From Anaerolineae bacterium (GTDB lineage: Bacteria > Chloroflexota > Anaerolineae > Aggregatilineales > UBA2796): a stretch of 64,000 nucleotides of DNA. Every line of letters starts with the position of its first letter. Positions within the stretch are counted from its first letter, which is position 1. The stretch spans positions 1 through 64,000 of the forward strand of contig JAHBVK010000010.1 in the NCBI GenBank assembly GCA_019637555.1, in the 5' to 3' direction. Shown here piece by piece: positions 32,811 to 42,505 of the stretch. The notes under the pieces are model-generated. The model was given only the letters and a program-made list of their open reading frames with translations. It did no database searches and was not told the DNA's origin. The position numbers were made by a program, and so were the translations under genes.

Positions 32811-35294
32811 ATGACTACTCAACTGATCCCTAGCTGGCTGCTGCCGACATTCGCGTTGATCCCTGCGCTGGCGTGGATGTTTATAGGTGTCGGCTTGCCG
32901 TGGGCGCTGGCGATCCTGCCGCGAGAGGATTGGAGGGATCGCATACTAGTGTTGGCGACGACGCTGGCGCTTGGTGTGCTGATCACGACGCTGGCGATGC
33001 TGCTGATCGGCACGTTTTTCAGCTTCAGCATCGGCGCGATCTTGATGGTGACGGGTATCCTTGCGGCGGCTGGTGCGTTGATCGCGTTCAACCGTCGGCA
33101 GCTAGCAGAGGGAATAACTAAGGAGCGCACACCGCTAAGTTTCGTGGAGAAGCTGTTGATCGTTCTGATCGCGGCGGCGGTGTTGATCCGCATCTGGAAC
33201 ACGGCGTATTTTCCATACACGACGTATGATGAGTTCTGGGTTTATGGTTACAACGCACAGTTGTTTATGCTGCGCGGCAACATCCCCTCGACGATTGGCT
33301 ACTATCCGCAGCTTGTGCCGCTGTCGTACACCTATGCCCAACTGATGTGGGGCAGCATCGATCCACACGCAGCACGCACAGTCGTGCCGATCTTCGACCT
33401 CGCCAGCATCCTGTTTACCTATTTGCTCGGACGTACGTTTGGCGGGCGGCGAGTTGGCTTGATCGCGGCGGCGGTGTGGACGCTGTATCCGCATCATGGT
33501 GCATGGAGCCAGTTCGGTGATCTAGAAATTCCGGTGACAGCATGGTTTACGGGCTGTGCGGCGTTTCTGTTGATCGGCTGGCAACGGCGAGAATGGCGCT
33601 ACGGCATACTGAGTGGCTTACTGCTCGGCGCGGCGCTGTGGACGAAGCCGACGGCTGGCGCACTGATCGAGAGCTTAGGCTTGCTGTTGGTCATCCTCGC
33701 ACTGCACGATTGGCGTTCGTGGCAGACGCGATTCGTCTTTCTGATCCTCGCGGTGGGCGCGATCCCCGGCGGTGTATGGTACGTGCGTAATGTGCTGCTC
33801 GGTCTTCCTCCGCTTGTACTGCCGCTCGGCTACTGGCAGAACGCGGCACAGCGATCCGGTCAGGAGTTGGGCTGGCTGCTGCTGATCGCGGCAGCGTTGG
33901 CACTGCTGGCGATCTCAAGGCGTCAGCGGGCTGGTGCAGCTATCGCGGGAGTCGCGCTGCTGTTGATCGGAGCACTGCCATCGGCATTTGGTGGCAGCTC
34001 GCCTGATGGGGAAGCGATCCGGCTAATGCTGATCGGGCAAATCCCACCCGCGATCCTGCCGACACATCTAGGCTTGATCGAGCTAGCGCCACTGATCGCT
34101 GGCGCGGGACTACTGATTTATGCGCTCAGTCCGCTATGGAAGGCGTGGTCGGCGGGACGGAAGATCGAAGTGGCACTGCTGGTTGTGTTTATCGCGCCTT
34201 ACTGGATCACATGGTTCTGGTCGTACTCGTATCACTTCCGGCTCAGTTTCGCGGTTGTGCCGCTACAGATCGTGCTGCTAGCGGGGATCACTGCTGCGCT
34301 GCTCCCGCAATCGCTGCCGCAACTAGATCAGCACCCTCAAGTGCTGCGGAAACTGATCCTTGCGTTGCTGATCGTGGCGATCAGCTTGCCGGGGCTGGTC
34401 AGTGGAATGACCGCACTTGAGCCAGCGTTTGCGGGCGAGTTGAACACCGATGACGCCAAGATCGCGCGGGGAAATCCGGCGCTGATGGACTTGGTGTTCT
34501 TCCTGCGCGATCAAAAGGCACAAGCAGGGCGCACGTTGAAGATCGCTGCGCCGGGGGAACTGCGACTGCCTTACTTCTTCCCCGACGATCAAGTGCTCGT
34601 GGATGATTATCCGCTGCACCTCGATCAGATCGCGGATGTGGATTTCTTCGTGGATAGTTCGGTGGGGCAGCGCTTGTACATTGAGCAGGGGTTGTATCAG
34701 GGTAATCAGATTCTAGCATCGCTAACGCGGGAAAACGTGATGCGCCGCGTATACACAACGGATGATGGTAATTTTCGTTTCTCGGTGTACACCGTCCACA
34801 ACGCTGATCGCTTCATCGTGCCGACGCCAAACGGTGCGGACGATGCCGAGTTCGGGGATTTCGCGCATTATCTAGGCTATGACCTGAGTACGCTGGAAAA
34901 CTCGGCGGGTGAGAATATTTACCTGACGTTGTGGTGGCAAGCGTTGAAGCCAGCAGACCTTGACTACAGCGTGTTCATCCATCTGTGGGACGAGAAGAAT
35001 CAGCGGCTGATCCAAGCGTGGGGCGGGCAGCCAGTGGAAGGTGCATTCAGCATCTGGCAGGGCGTCCCCGGCGCACAGTTTTCAATTGCTTACCGCACGA
35101 CGCTATGGCAAACGGGCGAAGTGATCAAAGACGAATGGAAGATGCGGATCGATCCGAACGCGCCAGCGGGTGAGTATGAGCTACGCATCGGGCTGTTCGA
35201 GCCAATCAGCGGCAAGCGGCTGATGGTAATGCGTAATGGTGAGCCAGTTGGTGAGTGGATCCGGATCAACCGATTCACGGTACGCGGACAATGA
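32811..35294 (+). CDS. GT39-type membrane glycosyltransferase, large
   Basis: An 827-residue protein with about 12 to 13 membrane helices up to residue 560, then a beta-rich soluble C-terminal domain (about 590-827). The motif TTYDEFWVYGYNAQ in the first external loop supplies the Asp-Glu pair of GT39-like lipid-linked sugar transferases. The C-terminal part (LYLTLWWQALKPADLDYSVFIHLW region and LRIGLFEPISGKRL) resembles a carbohydrate-binding jelly roll, found at the end of many such proteins in this phylum. It begins 9 bp after the PIN toxin stop but has its own ATG. The acceptor is unknown. Confidence 0.82.
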   Translation: MTTQLIPSWLLPTFALIPALAWMFIGVGLPWALAILPREDWRDRILVLATTLALGVLITTLAMLLIGTFFSFSIGAILMVTGILAAAGALIAFNRRQLAEGITKERTPLSFVEKLLIVLIAAAVLIRIWNTAYFPYTTYDEFWVYGYNAQLFMLRGNIPSTIGYYPQLVPLSYTYAQLMWGSIDPHAARTVVPIFDLASILFTYLLGRTFGGRRVGLIAAAVWTLYPHHGAWSQFGDLEIPVTAWFTGCAAFLLIGWQRREWRYGILSGLLLGAALWTKPTAGALIESLGLLLVILALHDWRSWQTRFVFLILAVGAIPGGVWYVRNVLLGLPPLVLPLGYWQNAAQRSGQELGWLLLIAAALALLAISRRQRAGAAIAGVALLLIGALPSAFGGSSPDGEAIRLMLIGQIPPAILPTHLGLIELAPLIAGAGLLIYALSPLWKAWSAGRKIEVALLVVFIAPYWITWFWSYSYHFRLSFAVVPLQIVLLAGITAALLPQSLPQLDQHPQVLRKLILALLIVAISLPGLVSGMTALEPAFAGELNTDDAKIARGNPALMDLVFFLRDQKAQAGRTLKIAAPGELRLPYFFPDDQVLVDDYPLHLDQIADVDFFVDSSVGQRLYIEQGLYQGNQILASLTRENVMRRVYTTDDGNFRFSVYTVHNADRFIVPTPNGADDAEFGDFAHYLGYDLSTLENSAGENIYLTLWWQALKPADLDYSVFIHLWDEKNQRLIQAWGGQPVEGAFSIWQGVPGAQFSIAYRTTLWQTGEVIKDEWKMRIDPNAPAGEYELRIGLFEPISGKRLMVMRNGEPVGEWIRINRFTVRGQ

Positions 35295-35395
35295 TCAAGA
35301 TCATCCTCAAGTGCTGACGAACTACACTGTTACGTCACTTCCAAGACTCCGATACTAGGGTAGGGACCAAAGCGATTGGTTTCTGGAGGTGAATC

Positions 35396-35872
35396 ATGGT
35401 CACGAATACAACTACAAAAATAGGTTCGTTTTGGAGTTCCAGATTCCCGGAGCTAGATCGGTTGTTTCTAGGTGCCAAGTATCTCCCTATTGGTGTCGTG
35501 CTGCACAGCATTGTCATTTTGAGCGGCAACCCGCAGGCTTACGCGGGGATAGCTGAAGGATCTTTCCTGCCAGTCTACCAAGTGTTTTTCGCCGGAATTG
35601 TGCCTCAGAACATCGTGCTGTGGGCAACACTGGCGGCGGTATTTGAGCTGGTCGTCGGCGTGTTGATCTTCAGCAGCGGACGCGCGGCTAAGCTCGGTTT
35701 GCTGCTCAGCCTAGTGTTCCAGATCTTCCTGATCCCGATGGGCGCGTGGGGTGTGATCAATGTATTGTTGGTCGTCATCAGCGCCATGCTGCTACAGAAC
35801 AATTACGATAAGAACATGGTGACTGTACTCGGCAACTGGTGGCGCGGTCGCCAATTGGTGGAACCAGCTTGA
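35396..35872 (+). CDS. Four-helix membrane protein, unknown
   Basis: A 158-residue protein with an excellent GGAGGTGAATC ribosome site. Hydrophobic segments at about 32-48, 67-90 and 90-135 fit four membrane helices, and the size and spacing recall DoxX-like proteins, but the signature residues of that family are not clear. The C-terminus (NWWRGRQLVEPA) is probably cytoplasmic. It stands alone after the GT39 gene. Confidence 0.6.
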   Translation: MVTNTTTKIGSFWSSRFPELDRLFLGAKYLPIGVVLHSIVILSGNPQAYAGIAEGSFLPVYQVFFAGIVPQNIVLWATLAAVFELVVGVLIFSSGRAAKLGLLLSLVFQIFLIPMGAWGVINVLLVVISAMLLQNNYDKNMVTVLGNWWRGRQLVEPA

Positions 35873-36063
35873 TCGCTGCATCCACAGTCCAGCACAGTTA
35901 GTCGTCTCTCATTTCATCGCACCACTTCATCACTCTTCGCAAGGAGCATGGACAGCTAACAGGATGCACGAGTCTGGCTGCTGCGGTGAACGTGTATGCC
36001 TTTCTGGCGGGCAGTGACATCTTCTCTCAAAGCTGAGTACAAGTGCGACAGGAGGCAAAGTCT

Positions 36064-36594
36064 ATGACTAACGATCTTCAGGAAGTAGAACGGGATCAGC
36101 AAGCGGATCGGTTCTTCCTCGGTTTGCTGCTCGTGGGCGCGGGACTCATGATGTTGTTGGGGCGACTGACGGTGAATACGTCCATAAGTACGCTGATCGG
36201 CATCTTACTGCTGCCGATGGTAGGGATTGTATTCCTCGTCTGGGCGATCTATACCCAGCGATTCGCCCTATCGATTCCCGGCTCGATCTTGCTCGGACTG
36301 GGGTTGGGTATTGCTCTGACACAGACCTATCCGCAATTGGGTGGCGGTGTGCTGCTACTGGCGCTGGCGCTAGGATTCATCGGCATCACGCTTTTGTCAC
36401 CGTTCTTTGGCGAGCGGAAGGTATGGTGGCCCATCGTGCCGGCGGTGATCATCGGCTTCTTAGGTGCGCTGCTGACCATCGGTGGAGAAGCCTTGAAGCT
36501 GCTCGAATGGATCAACATCGGCGCTCCGCTGCTTGCCATCGCCATCGGTGTGCTGCTGTTGTTCACGCTGCGGAATCGTCATGGTCACGCCTAG
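36064..36594 (+). CDS. Multi-helix membrane protein, unknown
   Basis: A 176-residue protein from an ATG at 36064, which has GGAGG seven bases upstream (a GTG 21 bp earlier is in frame but lacks a site). A hydrophilic N-terminus (NDLQEVERDQQADR) precedes six hydrophobic segments with Gly-rich turns. No motif is recognised. Transcription probably ends in the strong hairpin at 36613. The 191-bp gap before it (35873-36063) shows nothing notable. Confidence 0.65.
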   Translation: MTNDLQEVERDQQADRFFLGLLLVGAGLMMLLGRLTVNTSISTLIGILLLPMVGIVFLVWAIYTQRFALSIPGSILLGLGLGIALTQTYPQLGGGVLLLALALGFIGITLLSPFFGERKVWWPIVPAVIIGFLGALLTIGGEALKLLEWINIGAPLLAIAIGVLLLFTLRNRHGHA

Positions 36595-36612
36595 TTGGTT
36601 AGGCACAACAAT

Positions 36613-36652
36613 AAAATAGGAATGGCAGCACTTGAGCTGCCATTCCTATTTT
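36613..36652. terminator. Strong bidirectional terminator
   Basis: A perfect 17-bp stem: AAAATAGGAATGGCAGC (36613-36629), loop ACTTGA, GCTGCCATTCCTATTTT (36636-36652). A/T runs on both sides serve both the gene ending at 36594 (plus) and the gene ending at 36683 (minus). Confidence 0.9.
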
Positions 36653-36682
36653 TCATCTTGATTACGGCGCGGCAGTAGATGC

Positions 36683-39610
36683 CTACTCGCGCTTCTTTTT
36701 TGCTTTCAGGCGCGCCGCTAACGATCCGCTGCCATCATCACCATCACCTGAGTCCGTCCCCGCTGGTTTAGGTGGCGGGTTGTAGACAGGCGGCGGTGGC
36801 GCGGCTGAAGTTGTCGGCTCGACGCGCGAGATCGGCGCGGTTGGCACTCTAGATGTTCTGGCTGCTCCAAGTGGCGCATTGACCGCTGCCTGCTCGTCAG
36901 CGGGTAGGTTAGGCGCAGGCATCGCCTGTGTAGCGCGTTTCTTCGCCCCTTGCAGCACCGTAATGCGCTCGGAGACTACTTCCGCCACATTCTCACGCGG
37001 TTTGATTTTCAGTTTCTGACGCGCCCATGCCGTGAATTTTTGAATATCCGACTGTGTGACTACGACGCGCCGCACACCAATATCAATTGGTAAAAGCAGC
37101 ACTGCCGCTAAGAGTAGGAAGGGCCATAAAGACAGCGAGGCTTGCTCAGCATGGAGATCGTGGACGAAGGCGAGTTCCGGTTTACCCGTCACGATCCGCC
37201 CGCCCGTTAGTTCGGTGACCTCGTTAAGCAGATCAGTGTTCACGTCGCGGAGGCGATACTCCGGCGAATAACTGAGCACCCACCCTGTCGTTTGTGCCGC
37301 GCCGCTGGTTTCGCCGCCACTACTGCCTGCCACGCGGATGAAATAGGCGCCTTCAGTCTGCGGTTCGATCTCCGCTTCGTAGCGTCCGGGGGCGACCTGT
37401 TTCAGCTCGACACCCGATGCGTTCAGACGTGGATCGACCACCGAGGCATCCAGCGTCATGCCATTGATATATTCGCCCGTATCCTTGCGTGCTTCCACTA
37501 CCAGATAGGTTTTGCCGTTGCGCTCCTCAATGTGAGTCTCTAACGCGTTGTTCAAGCCTTCGACGATGGTGGAACGGATCACCTGACTCCAGAAGCGCTG
37601 GAAGTTTTCCCACGAGGTCCAGTTGCGCCCCCAACGCGCTGTTGCGTCGGAGGTGAAGGCAACCGCACGCCCCAGACCGTACTGCCATGTCGCCAGAATA
37701 GGATCGTTGAAGCCGGGCGCGGTCAGTACCACCGTAGCCGTATCTTTAGGCGTGGTAGCGACGTAACCAAGCAGCGACGGCAGCGCCGTGATCCCTTTCA
37801 TGATCTGACTGTTGGCGGTCAAATTAGGGACGAACTCTTTTTCCTCAATGTAGGAGCGCGTTGCCAACACCGTCTCGGCGGCGAAAATTTGCGGGATCGT
37901 CGCTAGATCGCGGAGGTTGTAATAGGTGCCGCCGCCGTAAGTAGCAATATCTTTCATGAAGGCGGGAACATCCGCGCCGACGCCGATACTGGTCACAGTG
38001 ACGCCATATTGATCGTGCAGCGATCTTACAGTCTCAATTATGCCGTAAGGGTCCGCGCCACCATCGGTGAGCATAATCACATGTTTGAGGGTGGTCTGGA
38101 TGCTAGGCGCAGTGCGGGCGATCTCACGAATCGCGGCGAAAATATCCGTACCGCCGCCGGGACGCAACCTACCAATCTGGCTGATCACGGAAGCGCGGTT
38201 CGAGACTGGCTGAATCGGTACGATCCATTCAGGATTGCTATCGAAGGAGAGTACGCCCGCTTGATCGCGCTCGAACAAGAAATTCACCGAACGACGGGCT
38301 GCCTCTTTCGATAGTTCGAGGTTGGTGACGCCGCTTGAACCAATAACTTCCATGCTGCCGCTGCGGTCAATCACGTAGATCATGGTCAGGCTGGGGATGC
38401 GCTTCTGATCCTTGATCTGCATATCGACGGGCAGTACTTCTTCCAGCGGGGTTTGATAGTAACCACCGACGCCGTAGCTGTTCGGTCCGCCGATGACGAT
38501 CAGACCGCCACCGAGATCGCGCACGTAGGTCTGCAAAGCGCGCATCCGCGAATCGGTTAGATTGGTGGCGGAAACATTCGCCAAGACCACCGCTTTGTAC
38601 GCCGCTAACGGTGCGATGCCGATGGGCAGATCGTTAGGAGCCATCACATCCACTTGAATGCCCGTGTTTTGCAGCACAGGCAGCAGCGCGGCAATCTCAT
38701 CCGGGTTTTCGGTGACCATGAGGACACGCGGCGGACCAGTGACCTCGGTGAAAGTGGCTAGGCTGTTATTCTGGTAAAAGGTATCCGCGCCCGCTGTCGC
38801 AGGATCGACTCGCACCTGTAAATCATTGAATCCCTGTTTGGGCGCACGCAGCGGTATGGTGAAGGTGTTTTGCCCCGCCTTCAAGGAGATTACATCGGTG
38901 TAGACCACCGAGCCACCGGAGAGAATAGTGATCGTGGCGGAGGTGGCAACTTGGCTTTCGATAGTGATGTCTACATCGAAAATCTCGCCTTCGTTGACCG
39001 TGCCCGGCGCATTGACCGAACTGACAATCACTTCGGGACCAGCGCCGCGCTGCAAAGGCACTACATCGATCTGCACACCCATCGCAGCCGCGAGCTTGGC
39101 GGCTTCGGCGGCGTTGCCTGTCGTCTCTGCGCCATCACTCAGGAGCACGATGCGCCGCGCGGTATCAGCAGGGAACATCGCCATGCCAAGACGGAGCGCT
39201 TCCGCAATATCGGTATCCAAGCGCACGGGAACGGAGGTCAAGACTCCGGCGTCTTTGACGGAGGAAATCGGACGCTCAACCAGCGCATTTTTGCCGAAGA
39301 CTACGATTCCAGCACGATCTTCCGGTGTCATACTGCTCATGGCATCGCGGATGTAGGCATCAGCCTGTGCGCGCATTTCGCTGTCGATGCTATCTGAGGC
39401 ATCGACCAGAAAGACTACGGAAAGTTTGTCCGCCGCGCGAACCGTTTGTAAGCCAGCTAACCCGAAGACCAGCAGCAAGATGATTACGATACGCAGGATC
39501 AGGCTGGTCAGATCGCGGCGACGGCGATAAGCCACACGGGGATAACCCAACGCAATCACGAAGGGAAGCAGCAGCAGCAACAGCAGCGCAATCGGGGTGG
39601 CAAATCTCAT
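36683..39610 (-). CDS. Double-VWA membrane protein
   Basis: A 975-residue protein. Two N-terminal membrane helices (5-22 and 36-55, with a basic loop between) place the rest outside. VWA domain 1 follows with the metal-binding MIDAS DASDS at 70-74 and SDGAETTG (158-165). A beta-sandwich of about 90 residues comes next, then a glutamine-amidotransferase-like fold (about 294-395, GGGLIVIGGPNSYG). VWA domain 2 has DRSGS at 415-419 and TDGGADP. A final helix near 830 leads to a Pro/Ala-rich tail. This is the layout of the large CglB/BatA-like membrane proteins that work with MoxR ATPases, but no MoxR gene is near. Function: adhesion or complex assembly, unknown. Confidence 0.88.
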   Translation of the reverse strand: MRFATPIALLLLLLLPFVIALGYPRVAYRRRRDLTSLILRIVIILLLVFGLAGLQTVRAADKLSVVFLVDASDSIDSEMRAQADAYIRDAMSSMTPEDRAGIVVFGKNALVERPISSVKDAGVLTSVPVRLDTDIAEALRLGMAMFPADTARRIVLLSDGAETTGNAAEAAKLAAAMGVQIDVVPLQRGAGPEVIVSSVNAPGTVNEGEIFDVDITIESQVATSATITILSGGSVVYTDVISLKAGQNTFTIPLRAPKQGFNDLQVRVDPATAGADTFYQNNSLATFTEVTGPPRVLMVTENPDEIAALLPVLQNTGIQVDVMAPNDLPIGIAPLAAYKAVVLANVSATNLTDSRMRALQTYVRDLGGGLIVIGGPNSYGVGGYYQTPLEEVLPVDMQIKDQKRIPSLTMIYVIDRSGSMEVIGSSGVTNLELSKEAARRSVNFLFERDQAGVLSFDSNPEWIVPIQPVSNRASVISQIGRLRPGGGTDIFAAIREIARTAPSIQTTLKHVIMLTDGGADPYGIIETVRSLHDQYGVTVTSIGVGADVPAFMKDIATYGGGTYYNLRDLATIPQIFAAETVLATRSYIEEKEFVPNLTANSQIMKGITALPSLLGYVATTPKDTATVVLTAPGFNDPILATWQYGLGRAVAFTSDATARWGRNWTSWENFQRFWSQVIRSTIVEGLNNALETHIEERNGKTYLVVEARKDTGEYINGMTLDASVVDPRLNASGVELKQVAPGRYEAEIEPQTEGAYFIRVAGSSGGETSGAAQTTGWVLSYSPEYRLRDVNTDLLNEVTELTGGRIVTGKPELAFVHDLHAEQASLSLWPFLLLAAVLLLPIDIGVRRVVVTQSDIQKFTAWARQKLKIKPRENVAEVVSERITVLQGAKKRATQAMPAPNLPADEQAAVNAPLGAARTSRVPTAPISRVEPTTSAAPPPPVYNPPPKPAGTDSGDGDDGSGSLAARLKAKKKRE

Positions 39611-39777
39611 AACTCAACTAGCCCACGCTAAAACGCCAACGCCGGATGGTGGTGAGAGCAGAAACTATACTAACAATAAAACATCTGTCTCATGTGCGAT
39701 CATTATAACGAAATTAAGCAAGCGCACGAACCCCAGCAGATTAGCGGAGGGTGAAGGAATAGGGCTACACTGGTGCG

Positions 39778-40779
39778 ATGTTTCCTATTGTCCACTCTAC
39801 ACTTTCTCTGGCAGCGCTGCAGGAAGTCGTCAGCGCAGGCTACGGATTGCCACGCCCCGTCACGCTGCGATACTGGCAGTCAGCGCAATCCGGTGGCAAT
39901 GATTTGTACCTCGTCAGTACCGACGCCGGGAAATTCATGCTGCGTATTTATGTACACGGCAATACTGCGGTTGACGCCCTTGCCGCCCAAATCGAGGTGC
40001 TGGAGCAGTTGGCGACAACAGGCATCCGCCTGCCGCGGGTGGTGCGCTTGCGAGATGGCAAGGTGATCCTGCGGATCAGTGTGCCAGAGGGAACCCGTTA
40101 CGCAATGCTGACAGAGTTCATTAAAGGTGATGTACCCGGCGGATCGATCACGGACGCGGAAGCTCAGGCATTTGGTGCTGCGCTGGCGACTTTTCATCGC
40201 AGCGCTAACGCATTGGCGGTGGATTTGCGCTTGCCGATCCATGATCGGGAGTACTTGCTGGACGAACCGCTAGGAGTATTGACTGGATATTGTGTAGAGA
40301 TGCCCGTAATCCAGCAATATCTTGCAGAATTGTCAGCTTCGATTGCCAGAGAGATCGAGGCGCTGGATACCGCTGCGCCAGCGTTCGGGTTATGTCACGG
40401 CGATGCCCATAAATCAAATCTACTGGTCGATAATGAGGCGCTGACGCTACTGGACTTCGACTGCATGGGCTACGGCTGGCGTGCTTATGATCTGGCGACG
40501 TTTCGCTGGTCGATCTCGCGCCCCGAATGGTTTGGCGGTTTGCGAGCAGATCGGGCGAGGAGCGCGTGGGATGCTTTTCTGGATGGCTATGCAGCGGATC
40601 ACGCGCTGACGGCGGAAATGCTACAGTCGCTATCGAGCTTCGTACTGGTGCGGCATCTGTGGTGGATGGCGATTGATCTGCGGAAGATACGCGATGGCAA
40701 GATCGGCGCAAGCTGGTTAAATGAGGAGTGGTGGGAGAAGCAACGAAAGATTCTGGACGAGCTGCGGGTGCTTAGTTAG
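39778..40779 (+). CDS. Aminoglycoside phosphotransferase (APH) family kinase
   Basis: A 333-residue kinase-like protein. Family signatures: nucleotide-binding strand with YVSTDAGKFMLRIYV (Lys equivalent in KFMLRIY), Brenner motif LCHGDAHKSNLLV with catalytic Asp (H-G-D), and metal-binding DFD in TLLDFDCMG. The closest style is the HSK2-like group that phosphorylates homoserine, choline or spectinomycin-like small molecules. The substrate cannot be named. The gene is convergent with, and overlaps by 8 bp, the WecG-type gene at 40772. Confidence 0.85.
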   Translation: MFPIVHSTLSLAALQEVVSAGYGLPRPVTLRYWQSAQSGGNDLYLVSTDAGKFMLRIYVHGNTAVDALAAQIEVLEQLATTGIRLPRVVRLRDGKVILRISVPEGTRYAMLTEFIKGDVPGGSITDAEAQAFGAALATFHRSANALAVDLRLPIHDREYLLDEPLGVLTGYCVEMPVIQQYLAELSASIAREIEALDTAAPAFGLCHGDAHKSNLLVDNEALTLLDFDCMGYGWRAYDLATFRWSISRPEWFGGLRADRARSAWDAFLDGYAADHALTAEMLQSLSSFVLVRHLWWMAIDLRKIRDGKIGASWLNEEWWEKQRKILDELRVLS

Positions 40780-41545
40780 CTAGATCAAAGTGTCGCCAGC
40801 CAAGACGCTGGAGCATGGTAAGTAAGATGAAGGAAGGAATGGTGATGGCATAGCGACGCCACAAACGACGTGGTTCGGTGAGCAGACGAAAAAGCCATTC
40901 CAAGCCGCGCTTTTGCATCCACAGCGGCGCTTGCGGTTTGGATCCCGCGTGGAAGTCGAAGGCTGCGCCAACGCCGATCAGGACAGGAGCGGCTAAACGA
41001 ACTGCGTGATCCGCCATCCAGCGATCTTGCTTGGGAGCGCCTAGTCCTACCCAAATAACATCCGCGCGGCTGGCGTTGATGCGCTGGATCGCTGCATCGT
41101 CCTCGACAGGAGTTAAGGCACGGAATGGAGGCGAGTCTGTTCCGACGATCTGAAGATCGGGAAAGCGGGTGAGCAGGTTGGTGGTAAGGTGATCTAAGGT
41201 CTCTTGGCTGCCGCCGTAGAAGTAATGCCGCCAACCGAGCGACAAGCCATGCTGACAAGCTGCCAACAAGAGATCAGGACCGTAGACGCGCGTAACCTGA
41301 TCGTAGCCAGCAGCGTGGCAGAGCCAGACCAATGGTATTCCGTCGGGCGTCAGCAGATCGGCATGGTTGTAGACGCGGCGAAGATCGGGATCGCGGTAGC
41401 CTTCCATGATGCTGTGGGCATCCGCACAGCAGACGTAATGTGCCTGCCGAGCTGAGTCTGCGATCCACGCAGCAAGGTGATCGACGGCTTGCGACAGACT
41501 GATCGCACTGACGCCGATGCCCAAGACATTGACCCGATCTACCAT
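40772..41545 (-). CDS. WecG/TagA/CpsF family glycosyltransferase
   Basis: A 257-residue enzyme from an ATG at 41545 with an AGGAG ribosome site five bases upstream; an in-frame extension upstream of that has no family similarity. Conserved features: ADAHSIMEGYRDPDLR, the TPDGIPLVWL motif, RVYGPDLL, and the GLGAPKQDRWM motif of the family. It adds N-acetylmannosamine or a related sugar from UDP to a lipid-linked acceptor, as in teichoic acid or enterobacterial common antigen synthesis. It is divergent from the RmlD-like gene 70 bp away, and both probably serve one surface-glycan pathway. Confidence 0.9.
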   Translation of the reverse strand: MVDRVNVLGIGVSAISLSQAVDHLAAWIADSARQAHYVCCADAHSIMEGYRDPDLRRVYNHADLLTPDGIPLVWLCHAAGYDQVTRVYGPDLLLAACQHGLSLGWRHYFYGGSQETLDHLTTNLLTRFPDLQIVGTDSPPFRALTPVEDDAAIQRINASRADVIWVGLGAPKQDRWMADHAVRLAAPVLIGVGAAFDFHAGSKPQAPLWMQKRGLEWLFRLLTEPRRLWRRYAITIPSFILLTMLQRLGWRHFDLAN

Positions 41546-41615
41546 GACGACTCCTGAATCTGTATTAGGCAGACTATAATTCGCAGCATCATTACGGACA
41601 AGGTGGATATTTTCT

Positions 41616-42476
41616 ATGCGGATTTTGATCACGGGTGCGGGTGGCAACGTTGGACGTGAATTGCAGCGGCAAATAACCGAGCTTGGCGGACATACGATCA
41701 GCGCCTTGACGCAAGCGGATCTGGACATCACGGATTTCGAGCAAGTGCGCCGCCAGATCGCGCAGCAGCAGCCAGAGGTGGTGATCCACAGCGCGGCGAT
41801 GACGGCTGTGGATCAATGCGCGCAAGAACCAGATCAGGCGCTGCGGGTAAATGCTTACGGAGCACAAAACGTAGCGCTTGGCTGTGCGGAGATCGGCGCA
41901 GCGATGCTGCACATCAGTACAAACGAGGTGTTCAGCGGAGAGAGTAACCGCGCCTTCCTTGAGTATGACGTTTGCAACCCGATCAATGCTTACGCCTACA
42001 GCAAGTGGGTGGGCGAACAAATGGTACGGGAGGCACTGACCGCGCATTACATCGTGCGGACATCGTGGGTATTCGCACACGGCGGCAATAACTTCGTGCA
42101 GAAAATCCTCGCTGCCGCCGCTGCCGGACGCGCGATCTCGGTGGTGGTGGATGAGGTTGCCTGTCCGACGTATGCGGACGATCTGGTAGAAGCGTCAATC
42201 AAGTTGATCGCTACCAAGCGGTATGGTACGTATCACTTTGCTAATGACGGCGCGGTGTCGCGTTATGACTTTGCCCGCTACGTACTGGATAGCTTTGGGT
42301 ACACGGACACGCCGATCACGCGGATCGTCAAGGCACAATGGCAGCGACCATCGAAACCGCCCACTTATTCGGCGCTGCGCAATTTTGTCGGCGCGCAGAT
42401 GGGGATCAGTTTGCGCGATTGGAAGCAAGCAGTGGTGGCGTTCGCGGAGAAAGAGTGCAAGTCGGCTGAACACTGA
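41616..42476 (+). CDS. rfbD: dTDP-4-dehydrorhamnose reductase-like (RmlD)
   Basis: A 286-residue short-chain dehydrogenase of the RmlD type. NAD(P)-binding loop GAGGNVGRE (8-16), catalytic Tyr-x3-Lys in INAYAYSKWVGEQ, the HISTNEVFSG strand, and the C-terminal RmlD helix region RPSKPPTYSALRN. It should reduce dTDP-4-dehydro-L-rhamnose to dTDP-L-rhamnose in the cytoplasm. RmlA, B and C are not found in the window. The start has AAGGTGG upstream. Confidence 0.88.
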   Translation: MRILITGAGGNVGRELQRQITELGGHTISALTQADLDITDFEQVRRQIAQQQPEVVIHSAAMTAVDQCAQEPDQALRVNAYGAQNVALGCAEIGAAMLHISTNEVFSGESNRAFLEYDVCNPINAYAYSKWVGEQMVREALTAHYIVRTSWVFAHGGNNFVQKILAAAAAGRAISVVVDEVACPTYADDLVEASIKLIATKRYGTYHFANDGAVSRYDFARYVLDSFGYTDTPITRIVKAQWQRPSKPPTYSALRNFVGAQMGISLRDWKQAVVAFAEKECKSAEH

Positions 42477-42505
42477 CCTTTTTCCTAATTACTGGACTTT
42501 TAATT